Assembly: GCA_021018815.1 (NCBI GenBank)
Contig: JAITYX010000046.1
Span: 2,136,001 to 2,200,000, forward strand
From: Talinum fruticosum
Lineage: Eukaryota > Streptophyta > Magnoliopsida > Caryophyllales > Talinaceae
DNA length: 64,000 nucleotides
Direction of reading: 5' to 3'
This document shows, in pieces, positions 9,957-20,833 of the stretch. A program made the position numbers and the translations under genes. The stretch's first letter is position 1; the number at the start of each line of letters is the position of its first letter. Below the pieces are notes generated by a model. The model worked only from the letters and a program-made list of their open reading frames with translations, was not told where the DNA came from and ran no database searches.

Positions 9957-10384
9957 AGATAGACTAGGGCTTAAAATTTTTTTAGATAGATTTTAGGAAT
10001 AAATAAAAGAAAAGGAAGATTAGGTTTGCCTATTTAGAACAATTTATATCTTCCACAAGTAGTGTGCTTGGATTTATTTCCTCGACTATGTATTCGAGTA
10101 AGTAGTAGGCTTACCTTTTACTAAATAAAAGTAAATATTATGCTATACTTTGAAAGATTTTGGTTTATCTCACTTAAAGGTGTAAATAAATAGAATTGGA
10201 CCGCCCTTAAAATTAATTGAAATAAATAATTACACAAGTGGACCATCTAATTGGATCGTCCAAAATAATTGATTATAAAGGTAAAACAAAGGGATGATTT
10301 CGGCCCGGCCGATCCACTTGTTTTCCGGGTGGTGGCCGGCGCCTACCATGGCATGGCCTAGTTTGGCCAGGCTTGGCCCACTGT
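9957..10384. other. Tat 3' non-coding region between pol and the antisense gene
   Basis: AT-rich sequence with no open frame of note lies next to the stop of the antisense gene. It ends in a GC-rich block (gtggccggcgcctac, 10326-10340) that recurs in the Tat LTR at 33025. I see no other gene. Confidence 0.4.
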
Positions 10385-10985
10385 CTATAGTCGTGCTAGA
10401 TGTAATACTTCTTCAATTGATCCAAATTTGTGTACTCGAAAAATTTCTTCACCATCTAAATTGGTTAATTTCACTCGCTCCGCCCGACAACATCCGGTTG
10501 AGCACAAATGGGCCTTGCCGGTTTGGCCTAAATTTTCCTCATTGATCTTGAATTGGTGCTTTAATCTCTTTGAGGACCAAGTCTCCAATTTGCGGATTTC
10601 GAGGCTTCACTCTCTTGTTGAATGCCCTTGATATAGGTGCCTTATATATTTGGACATTGTGTAGGGTGTTGAGGCGCCTCTCATCCAGCGAAGCACTAAC
10701 TCTTTGTAGCGTGCTTTAGCCCACTCTACTTCTAGAATCGACTTTCATCAATTATCCTTAACGAGGGAATGACAATCTCTCTTGGAAGGACTGCTTCCAT
10801 GCCATATACTAGGCAGTAAGGTGTTGCTCCCATAAAGGTTCTAATAGAGGTTCGATAGTCCTATAAGGCAAAAACAAACTTATCCGGCCAATCCTTATAA
10901 TTGACTCCCATCTTTTCCACTCTTTTATGAAGTTCTTGTTAGTGGCCTCGACTCGCTCCGTTGGTCCGAGAACAATAGGGAGAAT
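10385..10985 (-). pseudogene. Tat element integrase, C-terminal part only
   Basis: Read on the minus strand: VEATNKNF, then a WPDKFVFAL and GYRTS block, PY.LVYGMEAVLP, IPSLRIIDES, EWAKARYKELV and a final RAFNKRVKP with GDLVLKEI. This is the C-terminal half of Ty3/gypsy integrase of the Tat group, including the start of the GPY/F module. The catalytic first half is missing: the reading jumps from RNase H (YVPQKMIKGR) to the E.TNKN block near 10985, so an internal deletion is inferred. Stops occur throughout. Confidence 0.75.
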
Positions 10986-11559
10986 ATTTATGGTAGATTG
11001 GCTAAGAATTTCAACACTACCCTTCCTTTGATCATCTTTTGAGGAACATATTTGAGTTTGAATTCTTAAAGCATGACAATCCATCTTGCTATCTTGTTAC
11101 TCGATGGTTGGTTGCTCAAGTATATACTTAATGGGATTCATAGGTGCTACCACATGTACCGTGTGGCTAACATGTAATGCTTGAGCTTCTTGGTAGCCTA
11201 GACTAATGTCGGTAATGTCTTCTCTAATGGTGTATATCTAGTCTCATAATCTAAGAATTTCTTGCTTAGATAATATATCGCATGCTCTTCTTTCCCGTCT
11301 CGTTGAGCTAGCATGGCTCCTATAGTGGTCTCGTTATGGTGAGGTACACAAGTAAAGGTTTCCCTGGTTGGGGTGGAACTAGCACTGGTGGATTGGCTAG
11401 GTATTTCTTAACCTTCTTAAATGCTTGTTGGCACTCGATATCCTAAATGGGCTCGGATCCCTTCTTCAATTTCTTGAAAATGGGTTCACGAGACCATAAT
11501 CAATTTTGATAGGAAACAAGCGATGCACTTGTAAACGTCCTAGGAAGCCTTATCTCCTT
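10986..11559 (-). pseudogene. Tat element RNase H, broken
   Basis: Minus-strand reading gives GAMLAQRDGKEEHAIYYLSK, KKFLDYETRYTPLEKT, ATKKLKHYMLA and KIARWIVML before YVPQK. These are the standard blocks of Tat-group RNase H (YYLSKKFLEYETRY and following). A TAG interrupts after LPTLV. It follows RT directly, as in Ty3/gypsy order. The second, archaeal-type RNase H common in Tat elements is not seen and probably fell in the deletion before integrase. Confidence 0.75.
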
Positions 11560-12270
11560 CTATGTATTTGGCGGTGGGATTTCCTGAATGGCTTTGATCT
11601 TGGATGGATTAACTTCAATTCCTCTATGACTAACAACATAGCCTAACGGTTTGCCCGAGGTTACCCCTAATGCACACTTTTGAGGATTAATGCGTATGTT
11701 GTATTTTTTGAGTCTCCGGAAGAACTTTCTTAGACTGGATAGGTGCCCTGCTCTATCTTTGGACTTTATGATCATGCCATCCACATAGACTTCAGCTTCT
11801 TTATGGATCATGTCATGTAATAAAGTCATAGCCGTTTTACGGTATGTTGAATCGGCATTATTGAGCCCAAATGGCATCATCATGGAATAGTACGTCCCCA
11901 TTGAGTGATAAAGGTCATTTTTTCCATGTCCTCTTCAGCCATCTTCACTTGATTGTATCGAATGTATCCATCCATGAACAAGAGCAAACCATGACCCGCT
12001 ATGTTATCTACGAGGATGTCAATATGGGGCAGCGGGAAATTGTCCTTATGGCTTACCTTGTTTAGATCTCCGACATCAACGCACATTTGAACCCTGCCAT
12101 CGTTCTTCAAAGCCGGTACTATATTTGCTACCTACTAAGGATAGTGAACCAGCCTCTAACCGCTTCTAGACCTCTTCCTTAATCTTCAATTGCTAATCGA
12201 GCTTCATCCTTCTCGGTTTTTTCTTAACGAGGCTTAACGTCTTCATAAAGTGAAATTTTATGTTCAGCTA
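11560..12270 (-). pseudogene. Tat element reverse transcriptase, broken, YVDD mutated
   Basis: Blocks on the minus strand: RVQMCVDVGDLNK, FPLPHIDILVDN, LLLFMDGYIRYNQVKMAEED, YSMMMPFGLNNA and VYVDGMIIKSKD, then NPQKCALGV and GIEVNPSKIKAI. The family motif is YVDDM; here the second catalytic Asp is Gly. The upstream part of the protein (the EHKI and DVKPR stretch) sits at 12200-12270 and continues across copy B at 19665. Confidence 0.85.
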
Positions 12271-13158
12271 TGAAGACTCGGACTTTACTCCGCACATTTC
12301 GAGTTCTACCAAAGGAATCGGGTATAAGGTTTTCTCACTTATAAAGTTTTGATTCCAAGTCATTCTCTGTACCTTAGAAACTTTTCAGAGTGATATAGTA
12401 TTTTCTCTAAGTGATATAACATCTATTTCTTGTATTCTTACTTGTCTCGTGAGACTCGGAAAGCATATCTAAACTTGCGGTTGTATACCCGGTTACGAGT
12501 CTCTCATCACTTAGAATTATCGCATGTTCGGATGACTAGTACTCGCATAACAGACACTCGAGTCCGACTTCATATTCCGGATGTTATTCCGTTATAGTCA
12601 ACACTTCTAGTATGAACCATGCTTAGTCTAGATCAAGGTTATTCACTCTGTTATTTCTTATGTAACGTGATTCTCGCCTAGACTAACTCGGATGGAATTT
12701 TGAGTTTCATGGATATTAGACTAAGAAATTTCCATTCCTTTCTCGACTCGGATAATTAGTCACTTAATTATCTTAATTATATTATTTTACGTGTCTAATC
12801 GTGAACCAAAGTATTCTATATTTTGAGAACCAATTTGATTTACTTTTATAGGTTATTCAAACGAGGATACACTTTTGAAATACAAAAGTAGCCGAGCTTC
12901 AAAACGTTAAATCACCGGAAGACATGGCTTTTCCCATTCTCCGATCTAGCCCTAGAAGATTGTGTCGAGGACGTCTCGTTTCCAAATCTAGAAAGCTGAA
13001 ACGCCAAGCTTAACGGTGGTTTCCACCTTATCTCTCAAGACACCGCCGGTGGTTTTGGGACTTCCAAAGGAGTTAAGAACCGTTGTCCAACGTTCATATA
13101 TCAACGGATACTTTCGAGTGACTCGGAAAGTCCTTAATAACGGTCACAAAGGACTCTC
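12271..13158 (+). repeat. Copy B 5' LTR, first 888 bases
   Basis: It aligns base by base with 18064-18950 of the 3' LTR from TGAAGACTCGGACTTTACTC onward. It stops just after cacaaaggactctc, before the TATA box of the full LTR. It therefore lacks promoter core, R and U5. Confidence 0.9.
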
Positions 13159-13640
13159 CGAATAGATGCCTCATCGGACCCATTCTAATGATGCCTCATC
13201 GGACCCATTCCGAAGAAAACACCTTATGAGCTCTACAAAGGGAAGAAACCAAATATTTCCTATTTCTTCTTTGTTCACAACAATGGTAAGGATCACCTGA
13301 CCAAGTTTGATGCTCGGTCGGATGAAGGTATTTTTACGGGTTATTCTTCTCATAGTAAAGCTTATCGCATTTTCAATAAGAGAACTAGCAAAGTGGAAAA
13401 ATGCATCCACGTTTTGTTTGATGAGCTTGAACAAGAAAAACCAAGTGAGTCTTCATACTAAGATCCGAAGCTCAGCAGAGATGATGATAATGATGAACAT
13501 GAATTTGCTAAGATTCAAACTCAACCAGCTCGGAATGAAGTCACTCGAAGCGAAGTGACTCGGAATGTGACAATTCAAGAGCACCGCTCGGAATGCTTGA
13601 ATAACAAGCCGATCACTCGGACCAAGCTTACGAAGATCAA
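13159..13640 (+). pseudogene. Copy B integrase remnant and linker
   Basis: It begins inside NRCLIGPI (here duplicated, period 25, at 13165 and 13190), then KTPYELYKGKKPNISY and the GKDHLTKFDARSDEG block. A repetitive linker (TRSEVTRN-like, 13520-13620) follows. The catalytic core is absent, so the protein could not have integrase activity. Confidence 0.75.
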
Positions 13641-14690
13641 GCGGTTCAGCCTACAAATCTAGCGAATCGGAGAACAGGTAAAGCTTTCAAGTATGCTTCT
13701 AGTCAACCACTAGAAAACATATTATCCGATATCAACCGTGGGGTAAGAACTCGTTCCTCTCTTCAAAATCTATGTGCATTCACTGCATTCATTTCATTAA
13801 CTCGAACCCAAAATGCTCTAGAGGTCCTAAATGAACCTGAATGCGTAGAGGCCATGCAAGAGGAACTCAATCAATTCGAAAGAAACCAAGTCCGGACTCG
13901 ACCAAACGACCTTCGACCACCCAATCATAGGAACCAAATGGGTTTTCAAGAATAAACTTGATGAAGGTGGGTTGGTAGTCGAAACAAGGCTAGACTTGTG
14001 GCTCAAGGGTACAATCAAGAAGAAGGGATTGATTGTGGGGAAACCTTTGCACTTGTTGCGAGAATTGAACCCATTAGAATCTTGTTGGCATTTGCATCCA
14101 ACATGAGTATCAAATTATATCAAATGGATGTTAAGTGTGCATTTCTCAATGGTTTTATTGAAGAGGAAGTCTATGTCGAGCAACCTCCTGGTTTTGAAAA
14201 CTCGGAATTTCCAAATCATGTTTTCGGACTTCAAAAGCTCTTTATGGTTTTAAACAAGCTCCTCGAGCTTGGTATGAAAAAGCTGAGCAATTTCTTGGTT
14301 CAAAATGATTTTAGAAGAGGTCAAATCGACAAGACTCTCTTTATAAAAACCAAGGGGAAAGATTTCCTTATTGTTCGAGATCTATGTCGATGATATAATT
14401 TTTGGAGCAACTAATGAAATTACGTGTCGAGAATTTTACGAGTTAATGAGTCGGGAATTTCAAATGAGTATGATGGGAGAACTCAATTTCTTCCTTGGTC
14501 TACAAATTAAACAAGAAAAAGATGGAATCTATGTTCATCAATCAAAGTATACCAAGGAGCTGCTAAAGAAATACAAACTCCAAGATCCAAAGCACGGATC
14601 TACACCCATGAACAACGAGTATAAAACTTGACTCGGACGACAAAGGTAAAGCAATAGATCGAAACTCTATCGAGGTATGATTGGATCTTT
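13641..14690 (+). pseudogene. Copy B reverse transcriptase, nearly intact blocks with frameshifts
   Basis: Open stretches: [20 protein letters not shown] to [20 protein letters not shown] (13998-14180) and, in another frame, EIYVDDIIFGATNEITC (14374-14430) then GELNFFLGLQIKQEKDG. Both catalytic sites (MDVKCAF and YVDD) are preserved. The frame break before YVDD is at gttcgagatctatg, where other copies indicate gttcagatctatg. Confidence 0.85.
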
Positions 14691-15329
14691 GCTATATCTT
14701 ACTTCCAGCCGGCCGAGATATAATGTTCGAGTGTATGCTTATGTGCAAGATTCCAAACTAATCCAAAAGAATCACATCTCACTACGGTGAAGAGAATATT
14801 CGAGATATCTTGCGGGGACTCGGAACTTAGGTCTATGGTACTCAAGAGACTCGAAGCCGACTCTCACTTGGATACTCGAGATGCGGATTACGCTGGATAC
14901 AAAGTTGATAGAAAGAGCACTTCGGGAGCGTGCCAATTTCGGGTCAATCCTTAATATCTTGGCACTCAAAGAAACAAAACTCGGTGGTTCTATCAACTGC
15001 TGAAGCTGAGTATATTGCAGCCAGAGCATGCTGTGCACAAATTCTATGGATAAAGCAACACTTGAGAGATCTTGGACTTGCTTTCAAATCGGTTCCAATC
15101 AAGTGTGATAATCAAAGTGCAATCAGCATCACCAAAAATCCGGTTCGAGCACTCGAAAACAAAACACATTGAGGTCATGTATCATTTCTTAAGAGATCAT
15201 TATGGGAAAGGTGATATCGAACTTGAATTCATTCCTACTAATCTTCAATTAGCTGATATCTTTACTAAGCCTCTTGGTGAGGATCAGTTTTGTTTTATTA
15301 GGAATGAGCTTGGAATGTTAAATGCATGA
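14691..15329 (+). pseudogene. Copy B RNase H and pol end
   Basis: Seen in several frames: DADYAGYKVDRKSTSGACQF (14877-14938), SWHSKKQNSVVLSTAEAEY (14959-15015) and RACC...WIKQHLRDLGL, then ADIFTKPLGEDQFCFIRNEL to the TGA at 15327-15329. This is the full copia RNase H block order. Frame breaks coincide with cgag where cag is expected (14723, 14799, 14876, 15142). Confidence 0.85.
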
Positions 15330-15594
15330 TTATGTGCTTTCTTATATAAAAATTTTCATTGCATGGTTATGTGTTTTGTGCGTTCAAATCATTAATAACC
15401 ATTTGTTCGGTTGATTTCGTGATACTGAACTCATAGTTATTATTTATTTTTCGTTTCGAGTCACTCGGAAAACTTATCCGAGTCAAACTCGGACGTTGAG
15501 AAAAGTGGACATCAAATCTCTGGAATCATCTCTAGATAAGTGGAGAATTTTAGATTTTATTTTTCAAAATCTTTTTCTCTCTCTCGCTCGTTGT

Positions 15595-15990
15595 GATAAG
15601 ACTTCTAGCCGTTGGAAGTCAAACCGCTAGAATTTTAACCGTTGAGAAGAGAATCGTCACACCGGTCCGAGGTGACTAATGAAAGAGCTGAGTCGGAATG
15701 GATATATAAATAGCGTTGCATTGAAGGTCGTTTATTTTTTCTATAAATAGCGCCTATTCACCTTCGTCTTGCTACTTTACATTTCATTTACTCTCTCTCT
15801 CAAAACCGAAACTTCTCGCGCAAGCTCTCTACGTCTACGAGTGACTTCTAATATTTTTAAGCGACGTGAAGCTCATCTCAAGTAAGCTCGATTGCTCTCA
15901 ACTCTTTCTTCTACTCTTTTTTCTTTCACTCTCGACGACCTACTCTCTTCTACTCTTTCTCAAAGCTTCATTTCTCTTCTCTCCTTTAAA
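15595..15990 (+). promoter_or_regulatory. Candidate internal promoter before the extra 3' ORF, copy B
   Basis: Two TATA-like boxes, TATATAAATAGC (15704) and TATAAATAGC (15742-15751), follow two CCGTT motifs at 15609-15613 and 15639-15643. A pyrimidine-rich leader follows. The pairing of boxes suggests a short local duplication (aaatagcg occurs twice). Promoter function is inferred. Confidence 0.5.
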
Positions 15991-17700
15991 ATTCCTAAGA
16001 GAGGTACTCATCCTAACTTGGCTCTTCCTCTAAGAAGCCACGCACAAAAAGCCAAGAAGGCTCTTCATCCTCTAAACCTGTTGTCACCCGACATCTTGCA
16101 CTTGGACGACAAGTTCTTTCCAACCACAAAATTCTCGTGGTTGCCACACATCCAAACCACCGGTGTTTATAATTTTCTTTGTTTCGGTGAGTTCATTTAT
16201 CCTGAACTCGTCTCTAAGTTCTACACTCATCCGACAAACTCGAAGGTGTTCTAACCTCCGGGGTTACGAACGTCACTTGTTCGCATAAACACCTCCCTTC
16301 TCCATCGCTTGTTCAAGGTCTCCTCTCTTTTCTTGAACAGCAACCCCATTCCTTTCACTGAAGTCGCCGACGACTTCTTTGAAAAATAAGCAAAAGAGTT
16401 CCCTAAGTCACGTAAAAATTTTTAGTGACTCAGCTCAAGTCGAAGCACGTCTTACGTGCTTCCTGCTGATGAGAACCTTTTTCTCTCGGCATTCCAGCAA
16501 GGAGAACCACAACTCCAAGCATTTAAAAGCTCTTTTTGACATTCTTGAGGGCTATGAAGTAGACCTCTTCCCCTCCATCATTGAGCGGATGGCAGCTGTG
16601 CCAGCTCAAATCCAAAATAAGAAGAATACTCCTCTTCCTTTCTGTGCTCTTCTCACCCTTGTATTTAAACAATTCAAAGTTCCTCTCCCCTCGGACCCTA
16701 ACGCTGTCTCCGAGGCTGCCGTTGTGGTCGGCAAAAGGAACTTCAGGGTGCAGTACCAGGAGACTCGGCGTGGTATCCGGGTACACAACTCGGAGCCGAG
16801 GCCACCTTCTTCGCCTCGGACTCGGAAAGAAGCCCTCTCTCTCTCCCTGCCCCACCTGGTGGTGCTTCCACCTCGGGTGTCTCTAAGTCTCTCTCTTCCA
16901 TTTTGTCCTCCGCTTTCTTGGACAAAATCAACTCCGTGTCCTCGGAATTCAAGGACATGCTCCGGTCATTCAAGACTATCTATCGGTCTATGGCCATTAA
17001 CCAAAAGACTGCCCAATCTCGGATCCGAGAGCGAGCAAGAGGTGCTCCTTGAGATGAAGGCCTTGGTGAAGGAGCAAAAGGAGCTGATCGAGCTCCTCCA
17101 GGAGAAAAGGTCCAAGGCAGCTCGGGACCATGATGACTCGAGACTCATCCGAAGCGTCCTCGAGCCCGGCCAAGACCTCCTTCTCGGATAGCGGGGAGGA
17201 CGGAGAAGAAGACCTCGAAGAAGCGAAGCCGAGGAGCTCGCGGCTGAGGCAGCTCCTATTGGGTAAGGGGAGCATCAAAAGAAGAAGAAGGAGGGACAAC
17301 CGAGGGTCAAACTGCTCCTACGACTCAACTGGAAGTACTCGGCTCGAGCAGCGGTCCGAGTGGGTCGAAGACCTAGCCGCACAACCAACAAGCTGCAGCG
17401 GGTCGAGCGAGCGGACCCCTCCAGCCTACCGAGGTCCATAGGGAGGAACCTCTAGATCCTCTTGTTATGGGTCAGCCACTCATAGCTGAGCCCTTGACAG
17501 CGATCCCTGTCCTCCCTCCGCCGCGCTCAAGCACATCGTCAAGATCCTACCAGCGCCGGCGTACCTCTCGCCCTTCCTCTTCCACTCGAGACAACCCCTC
17601 TCCTTCTTAGGCGGACACCATGCACTCGTGTCACAATTCCACGATCTGCTAGATTCTTCTTCTTCCTGAAATTTTTTTGGTCCGGACATCAAATATGTAC
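15991..17700 (+). pseudogene. Extra 3' ORF of copy B, start codon lost
   Basis: Where copies A and E have ATGCCTAAAAGAGG, B has ATTCCTAAGAGAGG (15991), so the start is Ile. The core is retained: LDDKFFPTTKFSWLPHIQTT, then VYNFLCFGEFIYPELVSKFY. After a stop at 16252 a 270-codon open frame (16379-17191) carries LFDILEGYEVDLFPSIIERM, FCALLTLVFKQF, then a Ser/Pro-rich part and a heptad-like EMKALVKEQKELIELLQEKR. A basic/acidic tail (SDSGEDGEEDLEEAKPRSSR) follows in another frame. Likely nucleic-acid-associated by charge, but function unknown. Confidence 0.6.
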
Positions 17701-17854
17701 TACCTGTTGTATTCTTCCCATTTTTTTTTTTTCTTTGAAAGGCAAGGGGAGAATATAGATAGAAAAATCTGTTGTCTTGTTTCTCACTCTCTATCTCTGT
17801 ATGTACTCCTTTAACTTCAATGAATTAATGCATTCTCTTCAAATTCTCTAAGTT

Positions 17855-17887
<33 letters not shown>

Positions 17888-18050
17888 AAACATTTCGAGT
17901 TAGCCTCATTGCATTGATAGTTGAAGAGTATCTATTTTTTATGATTTGATACTTTAAGCTTGCTTTACTTGTCTTATTTTACTGCACAAGTATACAAAAA
18001 CAGATCTATATTACTAACAAAGTTTCGTCTAAGTATGGAATGCCTTTCAT
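17701..18050 (+). other. Copy B 3' leader with T29 tract and extra purine tract
   Basis: No coding signal. It contains the purine run ggcaaggggagaatatag (17738-17755) and a run of 29 T (17857-17885). Copy E has the same extra purine run (52133-52158 on its strand) before its true tract. Multiple polypurine tracts are known for Sireviruses. Confidence 0.55.
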
Positions 18051-18063
18051 CAAAAGGGGAGAT
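18050..18063 (+). other. Polypurine tract of copy B
   Basis: tcaaaaggggagat directly precedes the 3' LTR start TGCGGACTCGG at 18064. It would prime plus-strand DNA synthesis. The same run in reverse precedes copy E's 3' LTR. Confidence 0.85.
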
Positions 18064-19664
18064 TGCGGACTCGGACTTTACTCCGCACATTTCGAGTTCT
18101 ACCAAAGGAATTAGGTATAAGGTTTTCTCACTTATAAAGTTTTGATTCCAAGTCATTCTCTGTACCTTAGAAACTTTTATGAGTGATATAGTATTTTCTC
18201 TAAGTGATATAGCATCTATTTCTTGTATTCTTACTTGTTTCTGTGAGACTCGAAAGCATATCCGAACTTGCGGTTGTATACCCGGTTCCGAGTCTCTCAT
18301 CACTTAGAATTATCGAATGTTCAAATGACTAGTACTCGCATAATCGCACTCAGGTCCGACTTCATATTCCGGATGTTATTACGTTATAGTCGGCACTTCT
18401 AGTATGAACCATGCTTAGTCTAGATCAAGGTTATTCACTCTGTTATTTCTTATGTAACGTGATTCTCGCCTAGACTAACTCGGATGGAATTTTGAGTTTC
18501 ATGGATATTAGACTAAGAAATTTCCATTCCTTTTCCGACTCGGATAATTAGTCACTTAATTATCTTAATTATATTATTATCCGTGTCTAATCATGGACCA
18601 AAGTATTCTATACTTTGAGAACCAATTTGATTTACTTTTGTAGGTTATTCAAACGAGGATACACTTTTTGAAATAAAAAGTAACTCGACTTCAAAACGTC
18701 AAATCACTAGCGAGACATGGCTTTTCCCATTCTCCGACCTAGCCCCAGAAGATTTTGTTAGGGCATGTCTGTTTCCAAATCTAGAAAACTGAAACGCCAA
18801 GCTTAACGGCGGTTTCCACCTTATCTCTCAAGACACCGCCGGTGGTTTTGTGACTTCCAAAGGAGTTAAGAACCGTTGTCCAACGTTCATAAATCAACGG
18901 ATACTTTCGAGTGACTCGGAAAGTCCTTAACAACGGTCACAAAGGACTCTCGGTCGAAGAGGGACTCAACGGCTATGCTTGCTTGGTCATCTATAAATAG
19001 AAGCCAACTCTCAAGACTTGAAGATTGCCGAACCTACTGTTAATACATATACTTGAGCAAAGTCGTTGTATTCATTCTCAATCTTCTACTTACAACTCCC
19101 ACTCGTAACTCATTATACTACGAGTTGTAAGGTCTTGTACTTAGTTACAAACACTCTCTTTCTTCTTGTCCAAGTAAGGTCCCTTGACTGAGCTGTAAGG
19201 GTTAACTTAGCTCGGTTGTCCCTAGCTGTAAGGGTTATCTTAGTTAGGAAGTACTAGATCGAGATAAGGGAATTTCGAGTCTAGGAAAAACTTGTAAAGA
19301 GTTGTATAAGGGAGCAACTCGGGTTCGGTCGATCTACGGTATTTTGTGGACTCAAAATAGTGGATTTGACTTCGTGCTCGGATTAGCACGGTCCGTGGTT
19401 TTCTCGCCCAGGAGGGTTTCCACGTACTTTACGTGTTTTCACTTTACGAGTACATTCTAGACTCGAGCAGATTCAAAGTTCCGGCTTTATCCGCTTCTTT
19501 ACTCTTTACTTGCAATTCGAGTATATGCTTTTCGACCCCATTTCGGACTCAGAATCCGCCTCTGTCCGTGCCTTGATCAAAAGTGTTTGATTTTCGGAAA
19601 AATCTTCCACCACCCTATTCACCCCCTTCTAGGGTGATTCGATCTCTCCCAGAGCAAACCTTCA
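18064..19664 (+). repeat. Copy B 3' LTR, complete, 1601 bp
   Basis: It starts TGCGGACTCGG and ends AACCTTCA. U3 has AACGG/CCGTT motifs at 18805, 18873, 18896, 18932 and 18968, then the TATA box TATAAATAG at 18992-19000. It is the reference LTR for the other copies in this window. Confidence 0.9.
18800..19000 (+). promoter_or_regulatory. LTR promoter core with AACGG cluster, copy B
   Basis: Five AACGG/CCGTT motifs in 168 bp end 20 bases before the TATA box. AACGG is the core of MYB sites in plant cell-cycle promoters. Transcription from here would drive the genomic RNA. Function is inferred from position and motif only. Confidence 0.55.
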
Positions 19665-20833
19665 CGCTGTACTTGGATCTATCCCTGGCATGTCTTTGTA
19701 GGACCATACAAAGACATCCATGAACTCTGTAAAGAGTGAAGTAAATTGCTCGTGCTCTTCCGAATTCGGTGTTTTCCCGATCTTAACCTCTTGAGATTGA
19801 TCCACCGATCCTAGATTGATTATTATTGTTTCCTCTATTATTGGTGAGCGATTTTCATGATCTTACATAACTTTTATTAGTTCTTTAGGGATTTCTTATT
19901 CATCATTAGAGGCAAAAAATTGAAAACAAGAGGAGGCAAATAGTAAGCGGAAAGATTCACTTTATTGAACAAAGAAATGGGTACATCGGACTCGAAGCGA
20001 AGATACGGAACTTGAAACGAGAATTAGGAAAAGAAACAACGAAGAAGAATTAAAAGCCCTAACACTAGACTCAATGGGATGCGCTTCTAAGCTAACAATG
20101 AATTCTTGGCCCTCCTTAGTGTCAATCCAAGTGATGTGCTTGGAACCTTCATTATCAACGTCGGTGATAAACTTAGACGGATTGAGCTGTGGGTGCGATA
20201 TGACTCATGATAGTACCGAGACTGAATTCCCTTCTAAGTTCTTTTCTTGTCCCAACAGATAGACCGAAGAGATTATTCCCAGCCAGGTCGGTCCGAGTCG
20301 GGTATGGATTATCCCTCTTGCCTAATTCTCCAAGTATATAGCGAGTCATTGACAACCTCCAAACCAGGTACCAAGATGCCCTTATCTTTAAGGTAGTCGA
20401 GCTTAAGGAAACCATAGTAAGGAAAATCACCTCCTTCCTTTAAGAACCGCCTATTCGGAGTATAAGGAAAGGGCTTGATAGAGCGGATCTGTATGAGGCG
20501 TAGTCCTCTTAATTTGAGTTTCCCACTTGGCTTGGGCTATTTCCTTAGCAATAGGTTGATAGCCTAGCCCGAAGTTGTAGTTGCTAGTGGGTTCAAGGGG
20601 TAAAAAATAGGGTGGTATGCCCTTCGACCCGCATCTAGGCACTGGAAAGTACCCCTTCTTCCTAAACATTGAATGGACACTAGGGTTGCCATAAGGATTA
20701 AAGTTAAGAGGTGCTCCCTCCTTGTCTAGGCAACGGCAGTCTCGAATTCGTATAGTTCCTCATAATTGGCATCGTGCTCGATCTCAACCACAGATTCTTT
20801 GGAGGTGATAGTAGCATAGAGACTATCCCCATT
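19665..20833 (-). pseudogene. Tat element PR-RT linker, broken
   Basis: The segment lies between the two copia insertions. Minus-strand reading includes the RT lead-in EFMDVFVWSYKDMPGIDPST (about 19668-19727), typical of Ty3/gypsy (WSY.DMPG), and upstream a G-patch-like stretch: RKKGYFPVPRCGSKG and NYNFGLGYQPIAKE (20500-20665). The protease end (NGDSLYATITSKES) begins at 20833. All frames contain stops. It shows that B and C landed in one and the same Tat element. Confidence 0.75.

Larger units (their letters stand above)
12271..19664 (+). mobile_element. Copy B: Sirevirus-type copia inserted in Tat, internally deleted
   Basis: It starts with TGAAGACTCGG and ends CCTTCA. Flanks are AGCTA (12266-12270) and CGCTG (19665-19669), each one base off AGCTG. 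Removing B restores the Tat reading DPSTAEHKI across the joint, which fixes both ends. The 5' LTR is cut at about 13158 and joined to the middle of integrase, so the LTR end, primer site, gag, protease and half of integrase are gone. The 3' LTR is complete. The shared part of the two LTRs differs at few sites. Confidence 0.9.

Noticed and set aside
17857..17885. T29 run as the poly(A) end of a SINE or LINE on the minus strand
   Set aside because: No target duplication or element body is next to it, and the region lies in a leader that is T-rich in the family.
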